This document shows, piece after piece, positions 1-7,390 of a DNA stretch of 64,000 bases (positions within the stretch are counted from its first letter, which is position 1; every line of letters starts with the position of its first letter). The position numbers were made by a program, and so were the translations under genes. The DNA is taken from positions 110,669-174,668 of the forward strand of contig NZ_MRDH01000022.1 of the NCBI RefSeq assembly GCF_002008225.1, written 5' to 3'. The notes beneath the pieces were generated by a model, which saw only the letters and a list, made by a program, of their open reading frames with translations, had not been told where the DNA came from and ran no database searches. This DNA is from Agrobacterium salinitolerans. GTDB taxonomy: Bacteria; Pseudomonadota; Alphaproteobacteria; Rhizobiales; Rhizobiaceae.

Positions 1-79
1 TGTTTCATCGCTGCAGGGTGTGACCTTCTAAAAGGAGCACACATCACGGCATTGAGCGCGATGGATACAGCTTTTCGCA

Positions 80-166
80 ACGTCACCCTTGGGCTTGTCC
101 AAGGGTCTAACCATGCCAACAAAATCAATACGTTGCGGATCCTCGGGACAGGCCCGAGGATTGACC
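80..166. repeat. Palindromic intergenic repeat, family A (copy 1)
   Basis: An inverted-repeat element of about 85 bp. One arm reads CCCTTGGGCTTGTCCAAGGG and the other TCCTCGGGACAGGCCCGAGG, separated by a less conserved middle. The same design recurs at 4057-4132, 14596-14683 and 31528-31616, always between genes. This copy is more diverged than the one at 31528. It lies downstream of the LacI gene that ends at 215 and holds no plausible gene. Confidence 0.75.
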
Positions 167-214
167 TCGGCGCGGCTGGCGTCGCCAAGACCACTTCCTG
201 CCGTTGGGCCAAGC

Positions 215-1237
215 TCACACCCGCGGCCGCACCGGCCCAGTCGATTGCCGGATGCGCATTTCCGGTTTGATGAGGTGAATACCATCAGGTTCATGGCTGC
301 CCGCCAGCCTGTCCAGCAGCGCGCGGGCCGCCAAGCGCCCCACCTCGGCCTGGCCGTTGGAAACGGTGGTCAGCGCCGGGGTGGCGATGGCAGCTTCCTC
401 CAGATCGTCGTAGCCCGTTACTGAAATATCGACACCCGGCACCAGACCGGCGCGGGAAATGCCGTTCATGAGACCGATGGCGACGAGATCGTTCCAACAC
501 ACGGCGGCGGTCGGCTTCTGCGGCAGCGAGAGGAAATGCACCGCCGCCTCGAAGCCGCCCTGTTTGGAGCGCGGGCCGGGAATGCGCAGGTTCGGATCGA
601 CCTCGATGCCCGCCTTGCGCAGCGCATTGACATAACCCTGATAACGGTCACGCCCCGTCGAGGTCTGGTCGGTACCGCCAACCATGGCGATGGTGCGGTG
701 GCCGAGGCTGATGAGGTGGTTGGTGGCGAGCGAAATGCCGTAGCTGTCATCGCCGCGATAGGTTGGCATGTCGACGCCGTCCATGGAGCGGGCCACCAGA
801 ATGGCGGGCATGCCGTTTTCTTCGGCGAGCGTCATATCCTCGATCGGCGTGCCGATCGCCGGAGACATGATGATACCGTCAGAGCCGAGCTGCAGCAGCG
901 TTTCAATGAAGGTGCGCTGTTTTTCCACCGAATCGTAATGGTTGGACAGGATGAACGTCTGTCGGCTGCGGTCCAGCTCGCTTTCAATGGCTTTCAGGAT
1001 TTCGCCATAGAAGGGGTTCATCACATCGTGGAACACCACGCCGACAATACCGGAGCGGGAGGTGCGCAGGCTGGCGGCGCGGCGGTTATAGATATAACCC
1101 AGCGCCCGCGCCTGTTCCTTGATCTTTTCCCGCGTATCGGCGGCGACCAGCGGGCTATCGCGCAATGCAAGAGAAATGGTGGCGGTCGAAAGTCCGAGGC
1201 TTTCGGCAATCGTGGACAATTTGACCTTTTGGGCCAC
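215..1237 (-). CDS. LacI-family transcriptional regulator
   Basis: A DNA-binding repressor or activator of the LacI/GalR family, about 340 aa. The N-terminal helix-turn-helix (roughly residues 4-25, including STIAESLGLSTATISLALRD) and hinge (about 45-60, RRAASLRTSRSG) are followed by a periplasmic-binding-protein-like sensor domain to the C-terminus. The ligand cannot be read from sequence; a sugar is usual for the family. The open frame extends to a GTG at 1258, but a GTG at 1237 has a good GGGGAGA ribosome site, so 1237 is preferred. The target genes must lie left of the window or elsewhere. An AT-rich dyad at 1278-1305 may be its own operator. Confidence 0.9.
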   Translation of the reverse strand: MAQKVKLSTIAESLGLSTATISLALRDSPLVAADTREKIKEQARALGYIYNRRAASLRTSRSGIVGVVFHDVMNPFYGEILKAIESELDRSRQTFILSNHYDSVEKQRTFIETLLQLGSDGIIMSPAIGTPIEDMTLAEENGMPAILVARSMDGVDMPTYRGDDSYGISLATNHLISLGHRTIAMVGGTDQTSTGRDRYQGYVNALRKAGIEVDPNLRIPGPRSKQGGFEAAVHFLSLPQKPTAAVCWNDLVAIGLMNGISRAGLVPGVDISVTGYDDLEEAAIATPALTTVSNGQAEVGRLAARALLDRLAGSHEPDGIHLIKPEMRIRQSTGPVRPRV

Positions 1238-1277
1238 GGCATTTCTCCCCAAACGCACGTCGATGACGGATAGCTCC

Positions 1278-1305
1278 GTTTAAATTGCAATTAAACAATT
1301 TAAAC
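1278..1305. promoter_or_regulatory. AT-rich inverted repeat upstream of the LacI gene
   Basis: GTTTAAATTG, 8 bases, CAATTTAAAC: the two 10-bp arms are exact reverse complements. The spacer itself contains another TTAAA half. The site lies 41-68 bases upstream of the preferred LacI start, where an autoregulatory operator or promoter would be expected. It lacks the central CG step common in LacI-family operators, so binding by this regulator is only an inference. Confidence 0.4.
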
Positions 1306-1371
1306 AAAATCCGCAACCCGTTTAAGGAATACCCACAAAACAGATGGCTCTTTTAAAAATTTCAGCAAAAA

Positions 1372-1881
1372 TTATTGAAGATTGGCGTCTATCGCCTTCA
1401 AGAGTTTAACGATGTTACGCACATCCTTGGCCGAAAGCCCCTCGACGGCTCTTGCGCCGCAATTGGCGATGGAAACATTGATGTGTTCGACGCTTTTCAG
1501 ACCCGCTTCCGTCAGCTTCACCAGCGTCACACGGCCATCCTCGTCGTCACCGCTGCGCTCCACGAAGCCCTGGGCTTCCATGCGGCCGATCGTGCGCGTC
1601 ATGGTGGGCGCCTTGACGCCGAGTTTCTGGGCGATCTGCCCGGGTGTCAGGCTGCCTTCCTGCGCCAGCGCCAGGATAACGCCGTCCTGTCCGGCATAAA
1701 GGCCGCTTTCGGCAAGACTGTGGCTCAGCGCCGTGCGCATGGAGCGGGCGGCCTGAGTGATGGATTGCGCCAGTTCCTCGGGGTTGAAATTCTCATCCCT
1801 TTTTTTGGCGTCCTTGGCCTTCTTGCCGCCCTTTTCCTTCTTGGCGCTTTTGTCCTTGTTCCCGGATTTGTCCTTGCTCAT
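1372..1881 (-). CDS. MarR-family regulator with Lys-rich N-terminal tail
   Basis: A 169-aa winged-helix regulator of the MarR type. The first 32 or so residues are almost entirely Lys, Asp, Gly and Ser (MSKDKSGNKDKSAKKEKGG...), giving a disordered, highly basic tail absent from typical MarR proteins of about 145 aa. The winged-helix core follows, with LTPGQIAQKLGVKAPTMTRT as recognition region and a DDEDGR wing. The frame is open to 1977, but the ATG at 1881 begins the tail and lies in the gap before the divergent creatininase-family gene (79 bp away), which is a natural candidate target. The ligand is unknown. Confidence 0.88.
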   Translation of the reverse strand: MSKDKSGNKDKSAKKEKGGKKAKDAKKRDENFNPEELAQSITQAARSMRTALSHSLAESGLYAGQDGVILALAQEGSLTPGQIAQKLGVKAPTMTRTIGRMEAQGFVERSGDDEDGRVTLVKLTEAGLKSVEHINVSIANCGARAVEGLSAKDVRNIVKLLKAIDANLQ

Positions 1882-1960
1882 ATGCGAGTGCCTTTTACCC
1901 TGTGGCGGAACCGATATATGTTGCTGGAAATCCTTACCGAATGCACGCGCGGACTGCCAG

Positions 1961-2761
1961 ATGCCAAACTCATACACGCATTATCACGACGAAAACGTAA
2001 CAGAGCCTCATCTTCGCGCAACAGGAGCAATCTCCGTCCTGCCGCTCGGTGCGCACGAGCAGCATGGTCCGCACCTGCCCTTCGAGACCGATACGCTGAT
2101 TGCCGAAGGCATCGTCACCCGCCTTGCCGCCGCCCTGCCCGCCCACCTGCCCGTCTCCTTCCTGCCCGCGGAACCGGTCGGTTATTCCGTCGAACACATG
2201 GACGTGCCGGGCACGAAGACACTGCGTTACGATGAAGCCATCGAGCGCTGGCTCGGCATCGCCGAGGCGGAATATAAAAAGGGCGTGCGCAAATTCGTGA
2301 TGTTGAACGCTCATGGCGGCAATTCACCGCTGATGACCGTCGTCGCCACCGAGGCCCGCGTCCGTTTCGGCATGCTGGCGGTCGCCACAAGCTGGACCCG
2401 TTTCGGCGTGCCTGCCGATATCGTGAAGCCGCAGGACAAGGCGGTCGACATCCACGGCGGCGATATCGAGACATCCGTCATGCTCGCGCTTCACCCCGAA
2501 CGTGTGGCGATGGAAAAAGCCGAGAATTTCCCCTCGCGCCAAAGCGACTTCGCACAGCGCTTCAGACATCTGCGCGCCTATGGCCCCCACGCCTTCGGCT
2601 GGCTGATGAGCGACCTGAATCCCGATGGCGTTGCCGGAAACGCGGCAGTCGCCTCGGCCGAAAAGGGCGAAAGGCTGATTTCCCATGCTGTATCGGGCCT
2701 CGTCGAACTGCTTGAAGATGTCCACGCTTTTGACATAACGTTATTTCATAACAAAATTTGA
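1961..2761 (+). CDS. Creatininase-family amidohydrolase
   Basis: A 266-aa protein of the creatininase/FAPy-deaminase (MftE-like) family of metal-dependent amidohydrolases. The family signatures are visible: LPLGAHEQHGPHLPFETD near the N-terminus (metal-binding Glu, His and Asp) and MLNAHGGNSPLM in the middle (His-Gly-Gly-Asn). IHGGDIETSVMLAL is the third conserved block. The substrate is a small cyclic or acyclic amide that cannot be specified. The frame continues upstream to 1757, but that part is antisense to the MarR gene; the ATG at 1961 matches the family N-terminus. Probable control by the divergent MarR protein is an inference from position. Confidence 0.88.
   Translation: MPNSYTHYHDENVTEPHLRATGAISVLPLGAHEQHGPHLPFETDTLIAEGIVTRLAAALPAHLPVSFLPAEPVGYSVEHMDVPGTKTLRYDEAIERWLGIAEAEYKKGVRKFVMLNAHGGNSPLMTVVATEARVRFGMLAVATSWTRFGVPADIVKPQDKAVDIHGGDIETSVMLALHPERVAMEKAENFPSRQSDFAQRFRHLRAYGPHAFGWLMSDLNPDGVAGNAAVASAEKGERLISHAVSGLVELLEDVHAFDITLFHNKI
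2740..2752 (+). promoter_or_regulatory. Zur-like box upstream of the His-rich GTPase
   Basis: GTTATTTCATAAC: exact 5-bp arms GTTAT/ATAAC around a 3-base spacer, the same length and arms as the core of alphaproteobacterial Zur boxes (GTTATANTATAAC type). It overlaps the end of the preceding gene and lies 125 bp upstream of the GTPase start. The flanks do not extend the palindrome, so it is a candidate rather than a certain site. Confidence 0.5.
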
Positions 2762-2876
2762 AAAACTCAGCCGAAACCGGCCAGAATCCCTTTGAACTGC
2801 CGGAACGTCGCGCCTATATGGACGACGACACTTATTCCTTAAGGCCGCGACCGGCCTTGCTCCACACGAGGTTTCC

Positions 2877-4004
2877 ATGACCGAAACAGCACCAGCCAAG
2901 CCCATTCCAGTCACCGTCCTGACGGGATATCTCGGCGCCGGCAAGACGACGCTTCTCAACCGCATTCTCTCCGAGAACCACGGCAAGAAATACGCTGTCA
3001 TCGTCAATGAATTCGGCGAGATCGGCATCGACAACGATCTGATCGTCGAATCCGACGAGGAAATCTACGAAATGAACAATGGCTGCGTGTGCTGCACGGT
3101 GCGCGGAGACCTCATCCGCGTCGTGGAAGGCCTGATGCGCCGTCCGGGCCGTTTCGACGGTATCATCGTCGAGACCACAGGCCTTGCCGACCCCGTTCCT
3201 GTCGCCCAGACCTTCTTCATGGATGACGACGTGCGCGCCAAGACCGAGCTAGATGCTGTCGTTGCCCTCGTTGACGCCAAGCATCTGCCGCTGCGCCTGA
3301 AGGACAGCCGCGAGGCCGAAGACCAGATCGCCTTTGCCGACGTCGTTGTCGTCAACAAGACCGATCTCGTTTCGCCGGAGGAAGTCGCCCGCATCGAAGA
3401 TATCGTGCGCGCCATCAATCCTTCCGCCCGTATCTACAAGACCACCCGTTCCGGCGTCGATCTCGCCCGGGTTCTCGATCAGGGCGCCTTCAACCTGGAA
3501 CGCGCGCTGGAAAACGACCCGCATTTCCTCGAGCACGGCCATGACGACCACGTTTGCGGCCCCGATTGCGATCATCATCATCACGACCACGGCCATGATC
3601 ACCATCATCATGACCACGATCACGGGCATCATCACCACGATCATGACCATGCGCACGACCATGGCCACGATCACCACCATGGCGCGGTCTCCCCGATCCA
3701 TGACGTGACGGTACAGTCGGTTTCGCTGCGCGGCGGCGAGATGAACCCCGAGCGGTTCTTCCCGTGGATCCAGAAAGTCACCCAGACAGACGGCCCGAAC
3801 ATCCTGCGCCTCAAGGGCATCATCGCCTTCAAGGGCGATGCGGAACGTTACGTGGTGCAGGGCGTGCACATGATCATCGAGGGCGATCACCAGCGCCCGT
3901 GGAAGGAAGACGAAAAGCGCGAAAGCCGCCTCGTCTTCATCGGCCGCGAACTGGACCGCGAGAAGCTGGAAAAGAGTTTTAACGCCTGCCTCGCGACGGC
4001 CTGA
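2877..4004 (+). CDS. COG0523 (CobW/YciC-type) GTPase with His-rich metal loop
   Basis: A 375-aa P-loop GTPase of the G3E family, probably a zinc metallochaperone that loads a client enzyme under zinc limitation. Walker [10 protein letters not shown] is at residues 17-25, the conserved CVCC metal motif at 70-73 and the guanine motif NKTD at 160-163. Residues about 219-268 are a His/Asp-rich stretch with more than 25 histidines, which separates the GTPase core from the CobW C-terminal domain (about 275-370). Such loops and a Zur-like box upstream (2740-2752) mark the ZigA/YciC subgroup rather than true cobalamin CobW. The downstream WD40 gene is likely a partner. Ni or Co as the metal cannot be excluded. 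Confidence 0.9.
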   Translation: MTETAPAKPIPVTVLTGYLGAGKTTLLNRILSENHGKKYAVIVNEFGEIGIDNDLIVESDEEIYEMNNGCVCCTVRGDLIRVVEGLMRRPGRFDGIIVETTGLADPVPVAQTFFMDDDVRAKTELDAVVALVDAKHLPLRLKDSREAEDQIAFADVVVVNKTDLVSPEEVARIEDIVRAINPSARIYKTTRSGVDLARVLDQGAFNLERALENDPHFLEHGHDDHVCGPDCDHHHHDHGHDHHHHDHDHGHHHHDHDHAHDHGHDHHHGAVSPIHDVTVQSVSLRGGEMNPERFFPWIQKVTQTDGPNILRLKGIIAFKGDAERYVVQGVHMIIEGDHQRPWKEDEKRESRLVFIGRELDREKLEKSFNACLATA

Positions 4005-4018
4005 GGTTTTCAAGGGAA

Positions 4019-4045
4019 GGCACCGAGACGCTCATGCTCGGTGCC
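4019..4045 (+). terminator. Hairpin after the GTPase gene
   Basis: GGCACCGAG and CTCGGTGCC form a perfect 9-bp stem with a 9-base loop, beginning 15 bases after the stop of the GTPase gene. It is followed by a C-run rather than T's, so it may be a leaky terminator or an mRNA-stabilising structure before the WD40 gene. Confidence 0.45.
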
Positions 4046-4056
4046 CCCCCACGCTC

Positions 4057-4132
4057 GACGTCATCCTCGGGCTTGACCCGAGGACCCATTGCCGCCAGCA
4101 TGTGGATGGCCGGGTCAAGCCCGACCATGACG
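4057..4132. repeat. Palindromic intergenic repeat, family A (copy 2)
   Basis: GACGTCATCCTCGGGCTTGA opens the element and a diverged complement (GGTCAAGCCCGACCATGACG) closes it. It sits between the GTPase and WD40 genes, which lie on the same strand. Confidence 0.8.
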
Positions 4133-4227
4133 CAACGGGTTGAAACCGCACCAACGGGTCTTCCCGACCTTTGTCAGCGACCGAAATCCACCAAACAAAA
4201 AACACTGATACGAAAGACCGATGCCCC

Positions 4228-5220
4228 ATGCCGACTGTTGCCCCGCTTGATATCGAAGGCCACGTGGTCTCGACCCATTTTCTCGGCGACATTCCCCTGT
4301 TTGCCACCGCCGCCGGCACCATTCACCGGCTGGATGGCGGCGAGAAGGTGACCGAGGCGCATGACGGGCTTTTGACCTGCATTCGTGACCCCTATAGCGC
4401 CACGCTGCTTTCCGGCGGCGAAGACGGGCGCGTGCTGCGCATCGGCCATGATGGCAGCATCAGCGAGATCGCCAATGTACCGCGCAAATGGGTGGGCGTC
4501 GTTGCCGGCGGCCCGCAGAAGGCGGTCGCTTATGGCGTCGGCAAATCCAGCTTCGTGCGACTGTCCGACGGCACGGTCAAGGAATTCAAGGAAGAACGCA
4601 CGGTGGAGGCGATCGCCTTTGCACCGAAAGGCCTGCGCATTGCCGTTGCCCGTTACAACGGCGTGACGCTGCACTGGGTGGCGACGGCAGGCGATCCCGT
4701 CGATCTGGAATGGAAGGGTGCGCATACCGGCGTCACCTTCTCGCCCGATGGCAAGTTCCTTGTGACCACCATGCAGGAAAACGCTCTGCACGGCTGGAAG
4801 ATGGAAGCCACCAAGGGCGGCATGGAAGCCCGCCACATGCGCATGACGGGTTATCCCGCCAAGGTCAAATCCGTGTCATGGTCGGCAAAGGGCAAGTGGC
4901 TCGCCTCATCGGGCGCCCCCGCCGCGATCGTCTGGCCCTTCTCCGGCAAGGATGGCCCGATGGGCAAGTCCCCGGAAGAACTCGGTAGCCGCGCCAATAT
5001 CATGGCCACCAATGTCGCCTTCCATCCGGTGGAAGATGTACTCGCCATCGGCTTCATCGACGGCATGATCCTCGGCGTGCGCCTCGCCGACGGCAAGGAA
5101 GCCCTGCTGCGCCGCCCCGGCAAGGGCGCTATTACGTCCATGGACTGGAGCGCTACCGGCAAACTGCTCGCCTTTGCGTCCGAAGCGGGCGATTGCGGGA
5201 TCATCGATATTTCGGCTTGA
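4228..5220 (+). CDS. WD40-repeat protein
   Basis: A 330-aa predicted beta-propeller without a signal peptide, so probably cytoplasmic. Repeats of about 40 residues with internal motifs such as GVTFSPDGKFLVTT, SVSWSAKGKWLASSG and SMDWSATGKLLAFAS are visible from about residue 75 to the end. Propellers of this sort act as protein-binding scaffolds. It follows the COG0523 GTPase by 223 bp on the same strand, so a role as its partner or client is plausible. A TTG at 4171 is possible, but the ATG at 4228 starts the conserved part. Function beyond protein binding is unknown. Confidence 0.85.
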   Translation: MPTVAPLDIEGHVVSTHFLGDIPLFATAAGTIHRLDGGEKVTEAHDGLLTCIRDPYSATLLSGGEDGRVLRIGHDGSISEIANVPRKWVGVVAGGPQKAVAYGVGKSSFVRLSDGTVKEFKEERTVEAIAFAPKGLRIAVARYNGVTLHWVATAGDPVDLEWKGAHTGVTFSPDGKFLVTTMQENALHGWKMEATKGGMEARHMRMTGYPAKVKSVSWSAKGKWLASSGAPAAIVWPFSGKDGPMGKSPEELGSRANIMATNVAFHPVEDVLAIGFIDGMILGVRLADGKEALLRRPGKGAITSMDWSATGKLLAFASEAGDCGIIDISA

Positions 5221-5262
5221 GGGATGGCGTAATGGGTTGCTCCGCACTTTCGCCGGAACGCC

Positions 5263-6444
5263 CTATTCCGCCACCTGCCGCCGCGTCAGAAACAGCAGCA
5301 GCAGCGCCGCACCCGCCCCGACTGAAGCAAAGCGAATAGAGGTGCCGAAGCTGGCATATTGCGATACGAACCCCATTAGCGGCACCGCAAACAGCGCGGC
5401 GAGAAAAATCGAATTCATATAGAGCGCCGTCGCCCGGGCGGTGCGCCCGCGGGCAAAACCCTGCACGAAGGTAAGGCAGGTGCCGGCAAATAGGCCGTAA
5501 TAGGCCCCCTCCATCGCAGCGCCGACCAGCATCGCTGGCAGGGTTTTTACCGAAGCGATGATGTTGAAGGCGATGATCGCCGTCACCGCCGCGCCGCTCA
5601 GCAGCAGCCGTGCGCTGATCAGGCGCATGATGCGCGGCGCAAGAAGAATGAGCAGGACTTCCATGGCGCATTTGACGCTGAGCGAAAGGCCCGGCGCATA
5701 GTCCGGCAAGCCCACCTCACGCACCAGAAACACCGGCAGGGCCGAGGCGCAAAGAGCGTGGGCGAAAGACATGCAGAAACTCGCTGCCGCCGCCATCAAT
5801 AGCGGCAAGTTGCGCCCCGTATCGACCCCGCCTTCATCTCGCCGCTCCATCGGGCAGGTCTGGCCACGCGGCACGATTGTAAACGCAAGCGCCCCCCAGG
5901 TGGCCGCCATCAGCATCGCGTTCACGAAGACGGCCTTTGCACCGGCGAGATCGACAATCAGAAAGGCGGCAGCCGGCAACAACATCCATGCCAGCGATAC
6001 CATCATCCTGAGGAAAGCATTATAAGAGATGGTATCGAGCGCCTCGATCCGGCCATGATAACGGCCGTAACTGAAGACAAGTGTGGTGGCCGCGTTGGAA
6101 AGCCCCATGCCTGTCGCCGTGACCGCCACCAGCAGCGCCAGATGCCCGAAACTCGCCGCCGCCGCCGCCACGAAAGCCCCGGCGACGGAAAGCAGCAGCA
6201 ACGGCCTCACCCGCACACCGGCATCCACCCGCTCGCCATAGATACGGCTGGCGATGATGGAGGCAAGCGCTGCCGTCACGCTGTAAAGGCCGAGCGTTGC
6301 CGGCGGATGGCCAAGCACCTGGATGATGTAGAAACCGATAAACGGCACAATGGCAGCATTGGTGCTGCCGGCGATGAAAACCAGCAGCGCGATCATATAG
6401 GCCTGACGATCGAAAGCGCCCGGCAAAGTGCTTTTCTGTGGCAT
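5263..6444 (-). CDS. MFS transporter, Set-like sugar efflux type
   Basis: A 393-aa major facilitator with about twelve hydrophobic segments and a short loop (about residues 180-205, RGQTCPMERRDEGG) between the two halves. The loop-2 stretch SRIYGERVDAGVRVRPLLLL and general pattern resemble the sugar-efflux (SetA/SotA) subgroup, but the substrate is uncertain. The open frame runs to 6588; the ATG at 6444 precedes MPQKSTLPGAFDRQAYM, just before the first membrane segment. It converges on the WD40 gene with 42 bp between stops and stands alone on its strand. Confidence 0.85.
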   Translation of the reverse strand: MPQKSTLPGAFDRQAYMIALLVFIAGSTNAAIVPFIGFYIIQVLGHPPATLGLYSVTAALASIIASRIYGERVDAGVRVRPLLLLSVAGAFVAAAAASFGHLALLVAVTATGMGLSNAATTLVFSYGRYHGRIEALDTISYNAFLRMMVSLAWMLLPAAAFLIVDLAGAKAVFVNAMLMAATWGALAFTIVPRGQTCPMERRDEGGVDTGRNLPLLMAAAASFCMSFAHALCASALPVFLVREVGLPDYAPGLSLSVKCAMEVLLILLAPRIMRLISARLLLSGAAVTAIIAFNIIASVKTLPAMLVGAAMEGAYYGLFAGTCLTFVQGFARGRTARATALYMNSIFLAALFAVPLMGFVSQYASFGTSIRFASVGAGAALLLLFLTRRQVAE

Positions 6445-6621
6445 GGGAATCGAGTGAAGGCTGGGAGGCGGCACGGGATGACGGCGACCACCATCACACC
6501 AAAATGCTCTGTGGTTCAAGCCCGTCCGAAGGAACGAATGCGGTTTCGCTTCTCGAAGAAAACAAGTCGTCTTCCCCATCCGGTACACCGGCTCGGTTTC
6601 AATGTTGTGAAGAAACCGGAC

Positions 6622-6647
6622 AAAAAAGAGGGCCGCGAGGCCCTCTT
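6622..6647 (-). terminator. Rho-independent terminator, minus strand
   Basis: GAGGGCC-gcga-GGCCCTC followed on the minus strand by six T's (the A-run at 6622-6627). It is the likely end of the transcript of the small secreted protein gene at 6839-7126, giving a 3' untranslated region of about 215 nt. Confidence 0.8.
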
Positions 6648-6750
6648 CCAGTCATGCGATGCGCCGTTTGTTCTTGCCGGAAACGCCATGCGTCAAACAC
6701 ACGCAACTCGAGGATCGTTGCCGGCTTATGTGCTGCGCGCATCGTCTGCG

Positions 6751-6829
6751 TCGAAAATCCCTGATGATTTTCGAGCTGTTCCGTTGGAGCGGGATGGGGA
6801 AAAGCCCGATGGTTTCGCCATCCCGTTCC
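6751..6829 (-). other. Two stem-loops in the 3' region of the small protein gene
   Basis: The stretch 6445-6838 carries no gene. Besides the terminator it has a perfect 9-bp stem TCGAAAATC/GATTTTCGA (6751-6774) and a 12-bp stem with one G.T pair, GGAGCGGGATGG/CCATCCCGTTCC (6786-6829). Both are transcribed downstream of the gene ending at 6839. They could stabilise the mRNA or form a 3'-derived small RNA; nothing else is recognised in this gap. Confidence 0.45.
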
Positions 6830-6838
6830 ACGTTTCAG

Positions 6839-7126
6839 TTAGTGCCGGCGCTTTTTGCCGCCGCCGTTCTTGTTGTCGATGACATCGACGGACGTCTTGT
6901 TGCCGTTCAGCACACCGTTCAGAATGCCGGTCTTGTTGCCATTCAGAATCCCGTTATTGGACAGGATGCCGTTGACACCGAGATCGATGCTGGGCGAGAC
7001 GACGACAAGGGCGCCGCCCTTGTTGCTGTTGCCGGACAGGATGCCTCCCAGAAGACCGCCCGCATTGGCCTGACCAACGGAAGCGACAGTAAGAATAGCG
7101 GCTACACAAGCGAACTTTGCAATCAT
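6839..7126 (-). CDS. Small secreted Gly/Asn-rich repeat protein
   Basis: A 95-aa protein I do not recognise. Residues 1-22 form a clear Sec signal peptide ending QANA before GG. The mature 73 residues are rich in Gly, Asn and Leu with a short recurring motif: GILSNN, GILNGNKT, GILNG, VLNGNKT. The C-terminus is strongly basic (KKRRH). There are no cysteines after the signal, and the repeat pattern suggests a beta-rich periplasmic or extracellular structural protein. The ATG at 7126 has AGAGGAG as ribosome site. It ends before a structured 3' region and terminator. Its function is unknown. Confidence 0.75.
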   Translation of the reverse strand: MIAKFACVAAILTVASVGQANAGGLLGGILSGNSNKGGALVVVSPSIDLGVNGILSNNGILNGNKTGILNGVLNGNKTSVDVIDNKNGGGKKRRH

Positions 7127-7390
7127 TTCTCTCTCCTCTTTTGTTTGATCACGCCATCTGGCGTAACTGAACTGTATATTTAGAGGATTCTAATTCAAGC
7201 AAATGCTAATATTACAATGAAAAATTAACTTTAATACTGGTGATTTTAATAGAATTTTACACATCATCTTTTCGAGCCCACCATCTCTATTTCGGCATAG
7301 ACGCCATGAATTTCGGCTCCGAACGTAAAATGGTGCGGGAGACTTTATTAACCATCCAAATATAAGATATTGCTTAATTAGCGACCGGAG

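Noticed and set aside
1757..1960. N-terminal extension of the creatininase-family gene
   Set aside because: The extension is antisense to the MarR coding region; family similarity begins after the ATG at 1961.
2877..4004. Assignment of the His-rich GTPase as cobalamin-synthesis CobW
   Set aside because: No cobalamin genes are nearby and no B12 riboswitch was seen; the His tract and Zur-like box point to zinc.
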